A DNA stretch of 64,000 bases from Terriglobus saanensis SP1PR4 (GTDB lineage Bacteria; Acidobacteriota; Terriglobia; Terriglobales; Acidobacteriaceae): contig NC_014963.1 of assembly GCF_000179915.2 (NCBI RefSeq), forward strand, positions 4,526,001 to 4,590,000. The letters run 5' to 3'. Shown piece by piece: positions 9,457 through 17,105 of the stretch. The notes under the pieces are model-generated. The model saw only the letters and a list, made by a program, of their open reading frames with translations. It was not told the origin of the DNA and did not search any database. Position numbers and translations under genes: made by a program. The stretch's first letter is position 1; each line of letters opens with the position of its first letter.

Positions 9457-9557
9457 ACAACCACCTCCATTCGTGTCTCTGCGAGCGCGATGTCATTGGC
9501 CTTTAGCAGCCGAAGAAGTCCGGCTCGATGCCGGACTCTCCGGAGAGAAGAAAGGGC

Positions 9558-9932
9558 CTATGCGACCTCTCCTTCGGTGGATTCATCCTCGTCTTCCGCC
9601 GCCGCTTTCTGAGCCCGATCCAGCTTGAGAATCGAGTTCACCCGGATCTCCCAGATGGTCACTTCGGTGTTGGTCTTCGTGCTGTCGTACTTGCGGCTGC
9701 GCAGCTCGCCCTCGACCTGGATATGAGCGCCCTTCTTGAGCGTGGCGGCGAACTCTCCGAGCTTGCCGAAGACCACGCAACGGTGCCATTCGGTGTGCTC
9801 GATGTACTTGCCGTCCTTCTTGTAGGAGCTCTTGGTTGCCAGTGACAGAGTGGTCAGGCTGCGGTCGTTGTTGGTGCGAACTTCTGCATCTGCGCCGGTG
9901 AATCCGATGAGGGTGACTTTGTTTGAGTACAT
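9558..9932 (-). CDS. ssb: Single-stranded DNA-binding protein
   Basis: This 124-residue protein begins MYSNKVTLIGFTGADAEVR and continues through WHRCVVFGKLGEFAATLKKG and VEGELRSRKYDS, the OB-fold pattern of bacterial SSB. It ends in an acidic tail (EDEDESTEGEVA) but lacks the usual DDDIPF C-terminal tip, so partner binding may differ from the chromosomal SSB. A start at 9932 was chosen because GGAG sits about 8 bases upstream of the ATG; the open frame reaches further (to 10319) but that extension is not SSB-like. ICE- and plasmid-borne ssb genes commonly protect transferred single strands. Confidence 0.9.
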   Translation of the reverse strand: MYSNKVTLIGFTGADAEVRTNNDRSLTTLSLATKSSYKKDGKYIEHTEWHRCVVFGKLGEFAATLKKGAHIQVEGELRSRKYDSTKTNTEVTIWEIRVNSILKLDRAQKAAAEDEDESTEGEVA

Positions 9933-10462
9933 GGTGGTGATCTCCGTTTCGTTGAAGTTCCCGTATCCTGCTCGGGTCACACAGGCGAAGCCAAGCGAGT
10001 GGGCCCGGCTCCCAAGTGCCAAGGAGTGCTTTCTTGGCGGGGCCCGAAAGAAGTTTGTGCGGCGTTTGTTGCCGCGGTTCTCAAACTTCTTTTGGGAGGA
10101 ACCGAGACCCTGAAAGGGTGGCGAAGCCAAAGCAGAACGACGCCGAGCCGCAGGGCGCCGGTTTGGCCCCGAAGCGTGACCCCGAGCAGAGGACGGGATA
10201 CGAGGCGGAAGGCTCCCCGATGCACCGAAGTCAAACTCTCGATCTCGGCGCTTAAAGTCCGTCCAACCACAGCTATCTTCCGAGCGGCAATTGCTCCGTA
10301 GAAGGACGGCATCGAACACCTGCCGTTACGTTCGCGGCAGCTCTCAGCCGTTACGCTGGGCGCTTTCAGAGACGAGTTGGGCTGTGCAGCCGGTTTGGCA
10401 GCATGACGGTACATCGTAGTGACCTCGATTCGGGTTCGATTCTCTAGCTGTATGCCTGGGAC
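9933..10462. other. 530-bp gene-free, structured region upstream of ssb
   Basis: No convincing gene lies here. The stretch contains a large inverted repeat, AAAGAAGTTTG at 10047-10057 with its exact complement at 10082-10092, and a nested GCGGC/GCCGC pair at 10059-10063 and 10071-10075. A minus-strand frame from 10414 to 9977 (145 codons) has a GAGG 8 bases before its ATG. However, its product is compositionally biased and unlike any family I know. The leader just before that ATG resembles the ssb leader (GGTCACTACGATGTAC versus GATCACCACCATGTAC). The region may hold a promoter for ssb-primase-mob genes, a replication origin or an alternative oriT. Confidence 0.5.
10047..10092. repeat. Large inverted repeat (cruciform/hairpin) upstream of ssb
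   Basis: An 11-bp perfect inverted repeat (arms 10047-10057 and 10082-10092) encloses a second 5-bp GC-rich stem (10059-10063 with 10071-10075). There is no adjacent T-run, so a simple intrinsic terminator is less likely than an origin, single-strand hairpin or protein-binding structure. Confidence 0.7.
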
Positions 10463-11431
10463 TCAGGCGGCGGAAGCACGATAGATGTCCTCCGTCTGGA
10501 AGCTCTGGTCCGCATGGGTATATCCGGTTACGGTAATCAGTTCGCGTACTCGGCGACGGCCCGTGACATCGCGCTCGCAGTACAGAACGAAGTCGATCGC
10601 CTCCGCTGTCTCCGAACGGATGAAAGCGTGGTTCAAGTTAGCCCGCGCACTCAGGGCTAAATCCGAGAGCCTGTTCAAGGCATCCCATGCGGACTTCGCA
10701 TGGATGGTGGAGAGCGTGCCACCATGTCCTGTATTCATGGCTTGCAGCAGGTCATAGCCGCACTCGTCACGTATCTCACCCATGATGATGCGGTCGGGAC
10801 GATGGCGCAGAGCAGCGGCAAGGAGCTGACTCGGAGTGATGCCAACCTGACCGGGAATCGCCTCGACAGCCTCCCACCGGACGGCATTCGGATGCGATAC
10901 CTTCAGCTCTGCCGGTTGCTCGATGACAACGAGGCGCTCTTGCTGGGGAACGTGGTCAAGCAACGCCTTCATCAAGGTCGTCTTCCCTGAGCTGGTTCCG
11001 CCGCTGATGATCCCGTTCTTTCGCTCGTTGATGAAGCCGATAACTTTATCCCGAACTACCTCCGGTAAGCTGCCAGCGGCGATCAGCTCATCGGAGGTGT
11101 ACCAGCGATTGAATTTGCGGATCGTCAGCGTCGGTCCATTGATCGAAGATGGAGCGCCGACTACCGCCACACGCGAGCCGTCAGGCAAGCGTGTATTCAG
11201 GATCGGGTTCTGGGTTGTGAGGTCTTGTCCGAGGATGCGAGCAACACGCTCAATGGCAGCCTGCAGCCGATCGTTGGAATACGGCGTCGCGAGGGGTATA
11301 TGCTCGATGACGCCGTTCCGGTCCGCATAGACTCCAGTGGTGCCATTAACCATGAGATCGGAGATGGATGGGTCAAGCAGTAACGCCCGCAACTCCTCGG
11401 GAAAGAACGGGAGAATCAGGTGATAGCTCAT
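10463..11431 (-). CDS. virB11: Type IV secretion ATPase VirB11/TrbB
   Basis: The 322-residue hexameric traffic ATPase energises pilus and channel assembly at the inner membrane. Seen motifs are Walker A GGTSSGKTT (about 144-152), Asp box VVIEQPAEL (168-176), Walker B RIIMGEIRD (214-222) and His box GHGGTLSTIHA (235-245). I chose the ATG at 11431 because it overlaps the stop of virB8 as ATGA and gives the normal family length. The longer open frame upstream only reads antisense-like sequence inside virB8. It is the last gene of the mating-pair formation operon before the non-coding region. Confidence 0.95.
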   Translation of the reverse strand: MSYHLILPFFPEELRALLLDPSISDLMVNGTTGVYADRNGVIEHIPLATPYSNDRLQAAIERVARILGQDLTTQNPILNTRLPDGSRVAVVGAPSSINGPTLTIRKFNRWYTSDELIAAGSLPEVVRDKVIGFINERKNGIISGGTSSGKTTLMKALLDHVPQQERLVVIEQPAELKVSHPNAVRWEAVEAIPGQVGITPSQLLAAALRHRPDRIIMGEIRDECGYDLLQAMNTGHGGTLSTIHAKSAWDALNRLSDLALSARANLNHAFIRSETAEAIDFVLYCERDVTGRRRVRELITVTGYTHADQSFQTEDIYRASAA

Positions 11432-12234
11432 CGCGTTGCTCCTACGGCTGGCGTCACTGGCAACGCCGACGATGGTCCGGCGGTTCCGGGAGCAATGGGA
11501 TCGACGGAGAGCCGGTTTTCGTGGAACTCCGTAATGGTCAATCCAAGCGGATTGATCGTCTCGAACTGCGGGAAGATGCGGGCCTGGTCGCTCACCTGAC
11601 TCGGGTTTAGATAGTAGGTAATACTGAGCATCCAATGCTCTGTTCGTGGCTCACGGGAGTTCTGAGCGGAATATGACCTGTCGATGGCTATAAGCGCCGT
11701 GCCACGGGCAATACGCGCGTCCTGAACTGTCTCCTCGGACATCGATGTGATCGTGACGTTCTTCACCTGCACGTCGCTGGTTTCGATCTGACCAGCGACT
11801 ACCTGCGAGACAAGATGATTCCCGTTGTCAGCAGTCATCAATTGCGATGCGAGTGTCTGCGAGAGAAAGTAGTAGTTAAGCGGGTACTTCTTTGCGATGG
11901 TGTCCCGGCCAATGGTGTAGCGGTAGTTTGCCCAATCGGTGAGGTACGTCCGTACCTCACCCTCGCGCGGACTGTAGTTCAAATCGCTGTATTGGATCGC
12001 CTGAGCGCGGCCCATCTCGTCGATCCGGACGTAGCGATTCGCGGTAGGACGATGTGCAAGCGAGAAGTTAAGCCACATGGAACCCAGTAGCACAACCGTC
12101 CCGCAACCGATCACAAGGCGGTAGGCTTTACGCTCGGCATAGTGGGAGGCGTAGACTTCGTTTCCGACGTGGTCGGCAAGCACGGCTTGCTCCGGCGTAA
12201 GTGCGCTTTCAATGGGTGCTGTGTGGGTGGACAT
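11428..12234 (-). CDS. virB8: Type IV secretion protein VirB8/TrbF
   Basis: This 268-residue bitopic inner-membrane protein has a short cytoplasmic N-terminus, a membrane segment near residues 39-59 and a periplasmic NTF2-like domain. Family-like features include YVRIDEMGRAQAIQYSDLNY, the helix around LTDWANYRYTIGRD and the C-terminal TEHWMLSITYYLNP strands. VirB8 nucleates the channel and contacts VirB9 and VirB10. The start at 12234 was preferred over the longer frame because it follows the small membrane-protein gene with only a 26-bp overlap. The stop overlaps the virB11 start. Confidence 0.85.
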   Translation of the reverse strand: MSTHTAPIESALTPEQAVLADHVGNEVYASHYAERKAYRLVIGCGTVVLLGSMWLNFSLAHRPTANRYVRIDEMGRAQAIQYSDLNYSPREGEVRTYLTDWANYRYTIGRDTIAKKYPLNYYFLSQTLASQLMTADNGNHLVSQVVAGQIETSDVQVKNVTITSMSEETVQDARIARGTALIAIDRSYSAQNSREPRTEHWMLSITYYLNPSQVSDQARIFPQFETINPLGLTITEFHENRLSVDPIAPGTAGPSSALPVTPAVGATR

Positions 12235-12394
12235 GAGGGGTCTGGCTCCTTTCCGAGACGGCATGAAAGACGACGTAGGCATAGATGATGCCCGCAGCAA
12301 GGCATACCGCAAGAAACATCAGGAAGAGATAGCGAAGAGGTCTGGCCAGCCCTAACCGTTTCAGTGCAAGAACATCCATCAGATACCAGAACAT
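12209..12394 (-). CDS. Small single-pass membrane protein in T4SS operon
   Basis: The 61-residue protein (MFWYLMDVLALKRLGLARPL...) has one strongly hydrophobic helix at about 22-45, with basic residues before it. It is tightly packed: its start directly follows the virB6 stop and its end overlaps the predicted virB8 start by 26 bp. I do not recognise the family. Position between virB6 and virB8 would suit a VirB7-like or accessory channel component, but there is no lipobox, so a VirB7 assignment is not supported. Confidence 0.6.
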   Translation of the reverse strand: MFWYLMDVLALKRLGLARPLRYLFLMFLAVCLAAGIIYAYVVFHAVSERSQTPHVHPHSTH

Positions 12395-13312
12395 TTATGC
12401 TCCTCCCGCAACGGCTGCCGTCGAAGCCAGCTTGCCGACTGCATTTCCGATACTTCCCGCCATTCCCGCTGCACCGCCAAAGATGGCTTGGGTCATGCTC
12501 GGAATGAACAGCATATTGATGATGAAAGCGACGAAGACCATTAAGCAAGGGATCAAATTGGCGATCCACATATCCATCGAATAGTTGCCGTTGAAGGTCT
12601 GCTGAAGAAAGCCATTCATGAATCCGGCCCATACAAAGATGAAGGCTGCTGCAACTGCACGGATCATAGCGAAGCTAATGAGCACATCGAGGAACTGGAA
12701 AAACTTCGCTTTGAAGGTCTGCGTCATCAGCAATGGCACGAAGACAGGGCCGAAGAGTGCGGTCACACCGTAAAGGATGAAGGCGCTGCAATTGATGACG
12801 AACAAGATCGCGGAGGCGAGTCCAAGCATGATCTGGACGAGGACGTAGCAGAGGATCTGAACGGGCGCGGTGAAAGACGGCATGGACGTTCCATCGCCAG
12901 CGTTCTTGAGAAGCTGGAGCAACTGGTCGAGCGAGTGCTGATCGAACGCCGCAACCATCGCCTGTGCGATGTAGCTGAAGAAGTGATTGATGCCAAAGCT
13001 GGCACCGGGAAAGGGATTAACCCAATAGTTCAGCAGCAGGCTGCACACAATGAGCTTGAGTAGGAAGTGGGTAAGATCCCCGGCACGCACGGGATGGTGA
13101 TGCAGTCGGAACGTCATCGTGGTGGTATTCCAATTGATGACCATGTTCACAAGGGTAAAGAGGGAAATGCAGCTAAGCTCCGTCCAACCGAGCTGGGTCA
13201 ATGCGCCGCCGTTCTGCGTGGTGAGGTTGGTCAGGTTGTTGGTGAACTGGTAGAGCCAGTCCATGCCCGACGATGTGGACGGCAGTGCTTGTGCGAGGAT
13301 GACGATGCTCAT
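12395..13312 (-). CDS. virB6: Type IV secretion polytopic membrane protein VirB6/TrbL
   Basis: The gene encodes 305 residues with five or more predicted transmembrane helices (around 67-92, 135-215 and 225-280) and a Gly/Ala-rich C-terminus. The central region AILFVINCSAFILYGVTALFGPVFVPLLMT followed by a cytosol-facing FKAKFFQFLD loop is typical of VirB6/TrbL proteins, which form the inner-membrane base of the channel. It is followed by small genes and virB8, and preceded by virB5, as expected from Trb-type order (TrbJ-TrbK-TrbL). Confidence 0.82.
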   Translation of the reverse strand: MSIVILAQALPSTSSGMDWLYQFTNNLTNLTTQNGGALTQLGWTELSCISLFTLVNMVINWNTTTMTFRLHHHPVRAGDLTHFLLKLIVCSLLLNYWVNPFPGASFGINHFFSYIAQAMVAAFDQHSLDQLLQLLKNAGDGTSMPSFTAPVQILCYVLVQIMLGLASAILFVINCSAFILYGVTALFGPVFVPLLMTQTFKAKFFQFLDVLISFAMIRAVAAAFIFVWAGFMNGFLQQTFNGNYSMDMWIANLIPCLMVFVAFIINMLFIPSMTQAIFGGAAGMAGSIGNAVGKLASTAAVAGGA

Positions 13313-13329
13313 GGCGGTCTCCGGTGGGA

Positions 13330-13578
13330 TCAGGGGATATAGCTCTTCCAGGTCTTGCCTTCGTTACCAGCGGCAGAGTTGCGCCGCTTCTTGTCCTGCT
13401 CTACCTGCTTGCGAAACGCTTCATCGCGGCCTCTTTGCTCCTCTGCGTCGTGCTGTTGCTGTTGAAGGATGGCGGCAGCCTTATGGGCCTCATGGCTCTG
13501 GTAAATCACGGCGCTGCCGATGGCCGTCAGCGCCGCAAGGATCGCAAGCAATATCTTGGTGTTGATCGCTTTCAGCAT
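13330..13578 (-). CDS. Small membrane-anchored T4SS protein sharing a C-terminal tail with VirB5
   Basis: This 82-residue protein has an N-terminal membrane helix (about 8-26) followed by a charged, Gln/Glu/Lys-rich coiled segment. Its last 15 residues (SAAGNEGKTWKSYIP) closely match the end of the upstream VirB5-like protein (SAANESNTWQTYIP); the similarity is also visible in the DNA. The location between virB5 and virB6 corresponds to trbK in IncP-type systems, which encodes the entry-exclusion protein. That role is a positional inference only, since no lipobox is present. Confidence 0.7.
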   Translation of the reverse strand: MLKAINTKILLAILAALTAIGSAVIYQSHEAHKAAAILQQQQHDAEEQRGRDEAFRKQVEQDKKRRNSAAGNEGKTWKSYIP

Positions 13579-13590
13579 GGCGTCTCCGAA

Positions 13591-14376
13591 TCAGGGAATA
13601 TAGGTCTGCCAGGTATTGCTTTCATTCGCTGCGCTCACGTTATTGGTCGAGCGCTGCTGCTGAACAAAGGCGGCGGTGTTGAGGTCTTGTGCTGCTGCAT
13701 TCCGCTGCTGCATGTTCGCGACGGTCATCTGTGAAGCGAGGCAGGCTTGCAGGACGCCCTGCGACTGCATCTCGGACATCTTCTGTGCTTCTGCTGCATT
13801 CAGGAGATTGAGCTGTTCGACTTCAGTGTTGGTGCCATCGCTGCTGTCGAACTGCTGCGACGCGAGCGTGTTGTTCGCGGTAACGTTCTGTGTCCTCGCG
13901 CCTCTATACTGGCCGACTGCTGTAAGGCAATCGGGAGAGATGGAATCCGATGCCTCGATCATGGCAAGCTGTGAGAGTTGAGCGCTCCCCGGCGTCTGTC
14001 CTTGGAGATAGGTGCTTGTGCTTCCACTGACCTTGATTGTCCCGGCAGTCCACGCCGTGGCCGATGCACTGGGCGAGTTCGTATTGAGGGCGATGCTCAT
14101 ACCACTCGTCTCGCCAAACAGATTGCCGACGTTCGCGTTCTTCATGGCATTTAACGTGGTCTGCCATTGCTGTTTGAGAGAGAAGTGCGTGATGTTGTTC
14201 TGGAGCATTTTGTACTGCGACTCCAGGGTCGTGAGCTGGGACACAAGACTGGCGTAGCTGGTCGGATCGAAAACAATGTCGCCGATTCCGAAAAGCGCGA
14301 AGCTCGGTGTCGCAGTCAACAGGAGCAGGCCGCCGGTCAAAAGATACTTGTTGCGTTTGGTCATCATGAGTTTCAT
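13591..14376 (-). CDS. virB5: Type IV secretion minor pilin VirB5/TrbJ-like
   Basis: The 261-residue protein has a signal peptide (KRNKYLLTGGLLLLTATPSFA) and then FGIGDIVFDPTSYASLVSQL, the mature N-terminal motif typical of VirB5/TrbJ. A long helical region rich in Gln and Asn follows. VirB5 sits at the pilus tip and helps contact the recipient. The ATG at 14376 was chosen because it starts just before the basic n-region and has AGGAG upstream. The last ~15 residues are shared with the 82-residue product of the next gene. Confidence 0.82.
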   Translation of the reverse strand: MKLMMTKRNKYLLTGGLLLLTATPSFALFGIGDIVFDPTSYASLVSQLTTLESQYKMLQNNITHFSLKQQWQTTLNAMKNANVGNLFGETSGMSIALNTNSPSASATAWTAGTIKVSGSTSTYLQGQTPGSAQLSQLAMIEASDSISPDCLTAVGQYRGARTQNVTANNTLASQQFDSSDGTNTEVEQLNLLNAAEAQKMSEMQSQGVLQACLASQMTVANMQQRNAAAQDLNTAAFVQQQRSTNNVSAANESNTWQTYIP

Positions 14377-14399
14377 GAGAACTCCTTTGGGTTGAAGGG

Positions 14400-14636
14400 C
14401 TAGAAGCATTGCGGGCAGGTCGGGTCCAACCTGTCCAGGGAAAAGTGACGGATGTTCGTCGCGATCCGGCATGGGAACTCCGTCACAGCATCCACGGTCT
14501 GGACACACCAATCGAGTGTGCTGGCGACAGAGCTACGTCCGACAGGCGAGGTGAGAAGAGCGAGAGCCAGCATGGATGCACCGACTGACAGGATGAGCTT
14601 GTTGCGTCTCGTAATCGTGAGTGTGTTCATTTGCAT
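14400..14636 (-). CDS. Small exported or membrane protein of the T4SS operon
   Basis: The 78-residue product starts MQMNTLTITRRNKLILSVGA and has a hydrophobic stretch (about 14-30) that could be a signal peptide or membrane anchor. The rest has four cysteines (WCVQTV, FPCRIA, TCPQCF), including a C-terminal CPQC pair, suggesting disulfides or metal binding in the periplasm. It is 23 bp from virB5. No family recognised. Confidence 0.6.
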   Translation of the reverse strand: MQMNTLTITRRNKLILSVGASMLALALLTSPVGRSSVASTLDWCVQTVDAVTEFPCRIATNIRHFSLDRLDPTCPQCF

Positions 14637-14642
14637 AGCCTC

Positions 14643-14885
14643 CTACTCTTCATCCGCAATCCGACGGGCAACCTGCGGAACCATCGCAACCCACTCGGGA
14701 CCAGTCCGCTCGATAGCTTCCGCAATGGTGTAGCCCTGCTCCACGAGCCAATCGGCACGATTGAGGACGAGGGCAACCGCGACCTTTTCGCCGGTGGATT
14801 GCACGGCCCAGGCATCATGGCCTCCGCGCTGCGCATCCTGCGACTTGCGGAGCAAATGGTCGTATCTCGGATTGCTTTCGTTCAT
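14643..14885 (-). CDS. Small hypothetical protein of the T4SS operon
   Basis: This 80-residue soluble protein contains KVAVALVLNRADWLVEQGYT and ends ARRIADEE. It has no membrane segment or signal peptide. Placed 6 bp before the preceding small gene and 26 bp after virB10, it is clearly part of the same operon. The composition suggests a small cytoplasmic helical protein. No family was recognised, and no function can be assigned beyond its conjugation context. Confidence 0.6.
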   Translation of the reverse strand: MNESNPRYDHLLRKSQDAQRGGHDAWAVQSTGEKVAVALVLNRADWLVEQGYTIAEAIERTGPEWVAMVPQVARRIADEE

Positions 14886-14911
14886 ACGGCTTCCTCTCTG
14901 GCCAGGACGGT

Positions 14912-16243
14912 TTACATGGTGGGGTCTACGCGATGCTCCGCGTAGGACGGGATGAGGATGTCGCGCCCGACGTATACGCGGGCTCGGGAGCCTTCCTTAA
15001 GCGTGATGATGGGCAGGCGATTTAGGAAGTGGTTCAATACCTGCTCGCCCTCCGTCGCGGACTGCTCGGAGATACCACTGCGTATCTGAGAGGAAGCCGT
15101 AAGGACGCTGCCGTTATTGCCGATCTGCGCTAAACCACCTAGACCGCCCACAGCAGCAGCCGCACCAAACGCCATCAAGTAGCCGTGGTCTACCTTGGTG
15201 GCGAGTCCGGTGGTGCCCAATGGATCAAGACCGATGTACTTGTCGAAGTCGAGGGAGAACCCATCAGGGCATACAGCGCGATGGAAGGTGACGAACATCT
15301 TCCGTTGCTGCGCGTTGCCGACACTCTGCACTGTGCCGATGAGACGTGTGCCCTGGGGCATGAGGAGCTGCTGATGGTCGTGCGAATAGTAATCGGTGGT
15401 GAGCATGACCAGAATCGGACCGCTCAACCCACCGTCGATGTGGTTGGTGACAACCCCTTCAAATACCGTGCCCTCGAAGACGCGATAGAGATGACCTTGA
15501 TAGTTATCGAAGTCGTATCCAGCAATGGCGTCGGTCTTGGAATTTGCTTTCGACGGCTGACCAGAAGCAGACTGCACAATGCCGGGCCGGTCGCTTGCGC
15601 CACTGGGAGATGTTCCGGCGATCATTTCCGTAGCTATCTGCGGACGTGCCTCTTCATGCTCCCCTAGGACAGCCGTTGCTGCCTGCGGTGCCACAGCGGC
15701 ACCGGGCGCTGCGCCAGTATGGGCAAAGTCGATAGCGACTGTATCGCTGTTGATGGCGTCCTGGGCTTGTTTCTCCTTCGCAAGCGCTTTCTGCTTGGCT
15801 TCTGCCTGAGCTTGCGAAACATTGGAAGTCCGCTGTGGTGCGTTCGGGCTGTTGCCGTAGATGGCATCGCGCTGTGCTGCCGTCATGGGTTGTGTCCCGG
15901 CGGCCTCTGGGCCGGGGACACTCTGTTCCACCTGAAGCTGCTGCAAAGCGGCCGCTAACTCCTGCTGATGCTGGCGTTCTTCCGCGTCCCGTTGAGCCTG
16001 CACCTGTTGCTGCGTCGAAAAGCTATTCACCTGTTGAGCATTTGGAGACGCGGGACGCATGGCCATCGCGCTTGTAGGGGCAGCTTTCTTGCTCCCACTC
16101 AACAGGCTCGACACATTGGCTATGCCGATAAGGGCAATGATGACAACCAGAACGATCACCATAGGCATACCCTTTTTGAGGGGCGACTTCGCTTCGGGCT
16201 GTTCCGGGACGGTTGCGGGAGGGTTCTGATTGGGCGCGGTCAT
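14912..16243 (-). CDS. virB10: Type IV secretion envelope-spanning protein VirB10/TrbI
   Basis: The 443-residue protein has a short cytoplasmic N-terminus, one membrane helix at about 26-48 (MPMVIVLVVIIALIGIANVS), a Gln/Ala/Pro-rich periplasmic linker and a C-terminal domain. That domain carries typical TrbI/VirB10 motifs: RVFEGTVFEGVVTNHIDGG, LLMPQGTRLIGTVQSV, and RARVYVGRDILIP near the end. It bridges inner and outer membranes and senses ATP energy from VirB4/VirB11. Its start lies 2 bp after virB9. Confidence 0.93.
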   Translation of the reverse strand: MTAPNQNPPATVPEQPEAKSPLKKGMPMVIVLVVIIALIGIANVSSLLSGSKKAAPTSAMAMRPASPNAQQVNSFSTQQQVQAQRDAEERQHQQELAAALQQLQVEQSVPGPEAAGTQPMTAAQRDAIYGNSPNAPQRTSNVSQAQAEAKQKALAKEKQAQDAINSDTVAIDFAHTGAAPGAAVAPQAATAVLGEHEEARPQIATEMIAGTSPSGASDRPGIVQSASGQPSKANSKTDAIAGYDFDNYQGHLYRVFEGTVFEGVVTNHIDGGLSGPILVMLTTDYYSHDHQQLLMPQGTRLIGTVQSVGNAQQRKMFVTFHRAVCPDGFSLDFDKYIGLDPLGTTGLATKVDHGYLMAFGAAAAVGGLGGLAQIGNNGSVLTASSQIRSGISEQSATEGEQVLNHFLNRLPIITLKEGSRARVYVGRDILIPSYAEHRVDPTM

Positions 16244-16245
16244 GG

Positions 16246-17076
16246 CTATTTCGCTCCTCCCACGCGGTGGAACTCTACCTTCTGTTTGCCAATGGCGAGA
16301 TAGCCGTTGTCCAACTGCTTCGGCACCGTATAAAGGCCAGCGTTGAAATCGAAGTTGATGAGCGAGCCTTTGCCGTCCTTCAACTCATAGAGGGCCGGGG
16401 TCTCCTGAAACTGCCCGCGCAGGTACGTGAACTTGTCGTCGCGCCATATCTGTTGAAGGCCAAGAGATTTGCCTTTTGATTGGTCCCATGTGTAGTCGAA
16501 GTGGAGGTTTCCGGGATACTGGCTCCGGTACTGCTCCGCTTTGGTCTCTTCGGCCTTCAGCTCCGCTGCCTGAGCTGCTTTGGCAGAGGCGGCCTCCTGC
16601 TTGGCTTTGTCCAACTCGGCAGCGGGCACGAAAACCGGAAGCTGTGTCAGTCGGTCTTTTGCTGCCTTGTCGCTGGGAGCAAGGAAGACCTTGGAATCGA
16701 AGTGGGCATCGGGCTCACTGGAGATTTCATGGAGCTGCAAGGTGTACTCATTGCCGTGATCGGAGACGATATGAATATCGGTCGATCCATTGGCAACCTT
16801 GGGCTTGACACTGATGAACCGGCTCGCAACGTGGCCGCCATCGAACACCCAGTCCACGGTATCCCCTGCAAAGACATTGGCGACCTTCTCCTCGGCGGGA
16901 AGGACAATGAGTGTCGATTGCAATAGGCCGGCACGGATCACAGGAGGCGTATCCGCCTCGGACACGGTAACGGTGCGCGGTGCATTCGGCTGTAGAGGAT
17001 GAGTATCTGCAGCATGGCAAGCGGCAGAGGCCAGCGCAAGTCCGGCGGAGACGACGATGGGGATGATTGGTTTCAT
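16246..17076 (-). CDS. virB9: Type IV secretion outer-membrane-complex protein VirB9/TrbG
   Basis: The 276-residue protein has a signal peptide (VVSAGLALASAACHAADT) and a VirB9-like architecture. The N-terminal domain contains VANVFAGDTVDWVFDGG and the C-terminal domain contains LHFDYTWDQSKGKSLGLQQIWRDD and GYLAIGKQKVEFHRVG. The C-terminal domain contacts VirB7/VirB10 in the core complex. A Cys near the signal cleavage site (SAAC) could allow lipidation, which might compensate for the absence of an obvious VirB7. The start at 17076 was chosen as the first ATG in front of the signal sequence. Confidence 0.88.
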   Translation of the reverse strand: MKPIIPIVVSAGLALASAACHAADTHPLQPNAPRTVTVSEADTPPVIRAGLLQSTLIVLPAEEKVANVFAGDTVDWVFDGGHVASRFISVKPKVANGSTDIHIVSDHGNEYTLQLHEISSEPDAHFDSKVFLAPSDKAAKDRLTQLPVFVPAAELDKAKQEAASAKAAQAAELKAEETKAEQYRSQYPGNLHFDYTWDQSKGKSLGLQQIWRDDKFTYLRGQFQETPALYELKDGKGSLINFDFNAGLYTVPKQLDNGYLAIGKQKVEFHRVGGAK

Positions 17077-17105
17077 GGCACTGGCCTTTCTGGGTTGGGA
17101 GTTTG

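Noticed and set aside
9977-10414. 145-codon minus-strand frame upstream of ssb
   Set aside because: It has a plausible ribosome site but biased composition, no recognisable motif, and overlaps a strong inverted repeat; described as non-coding with this caveat.
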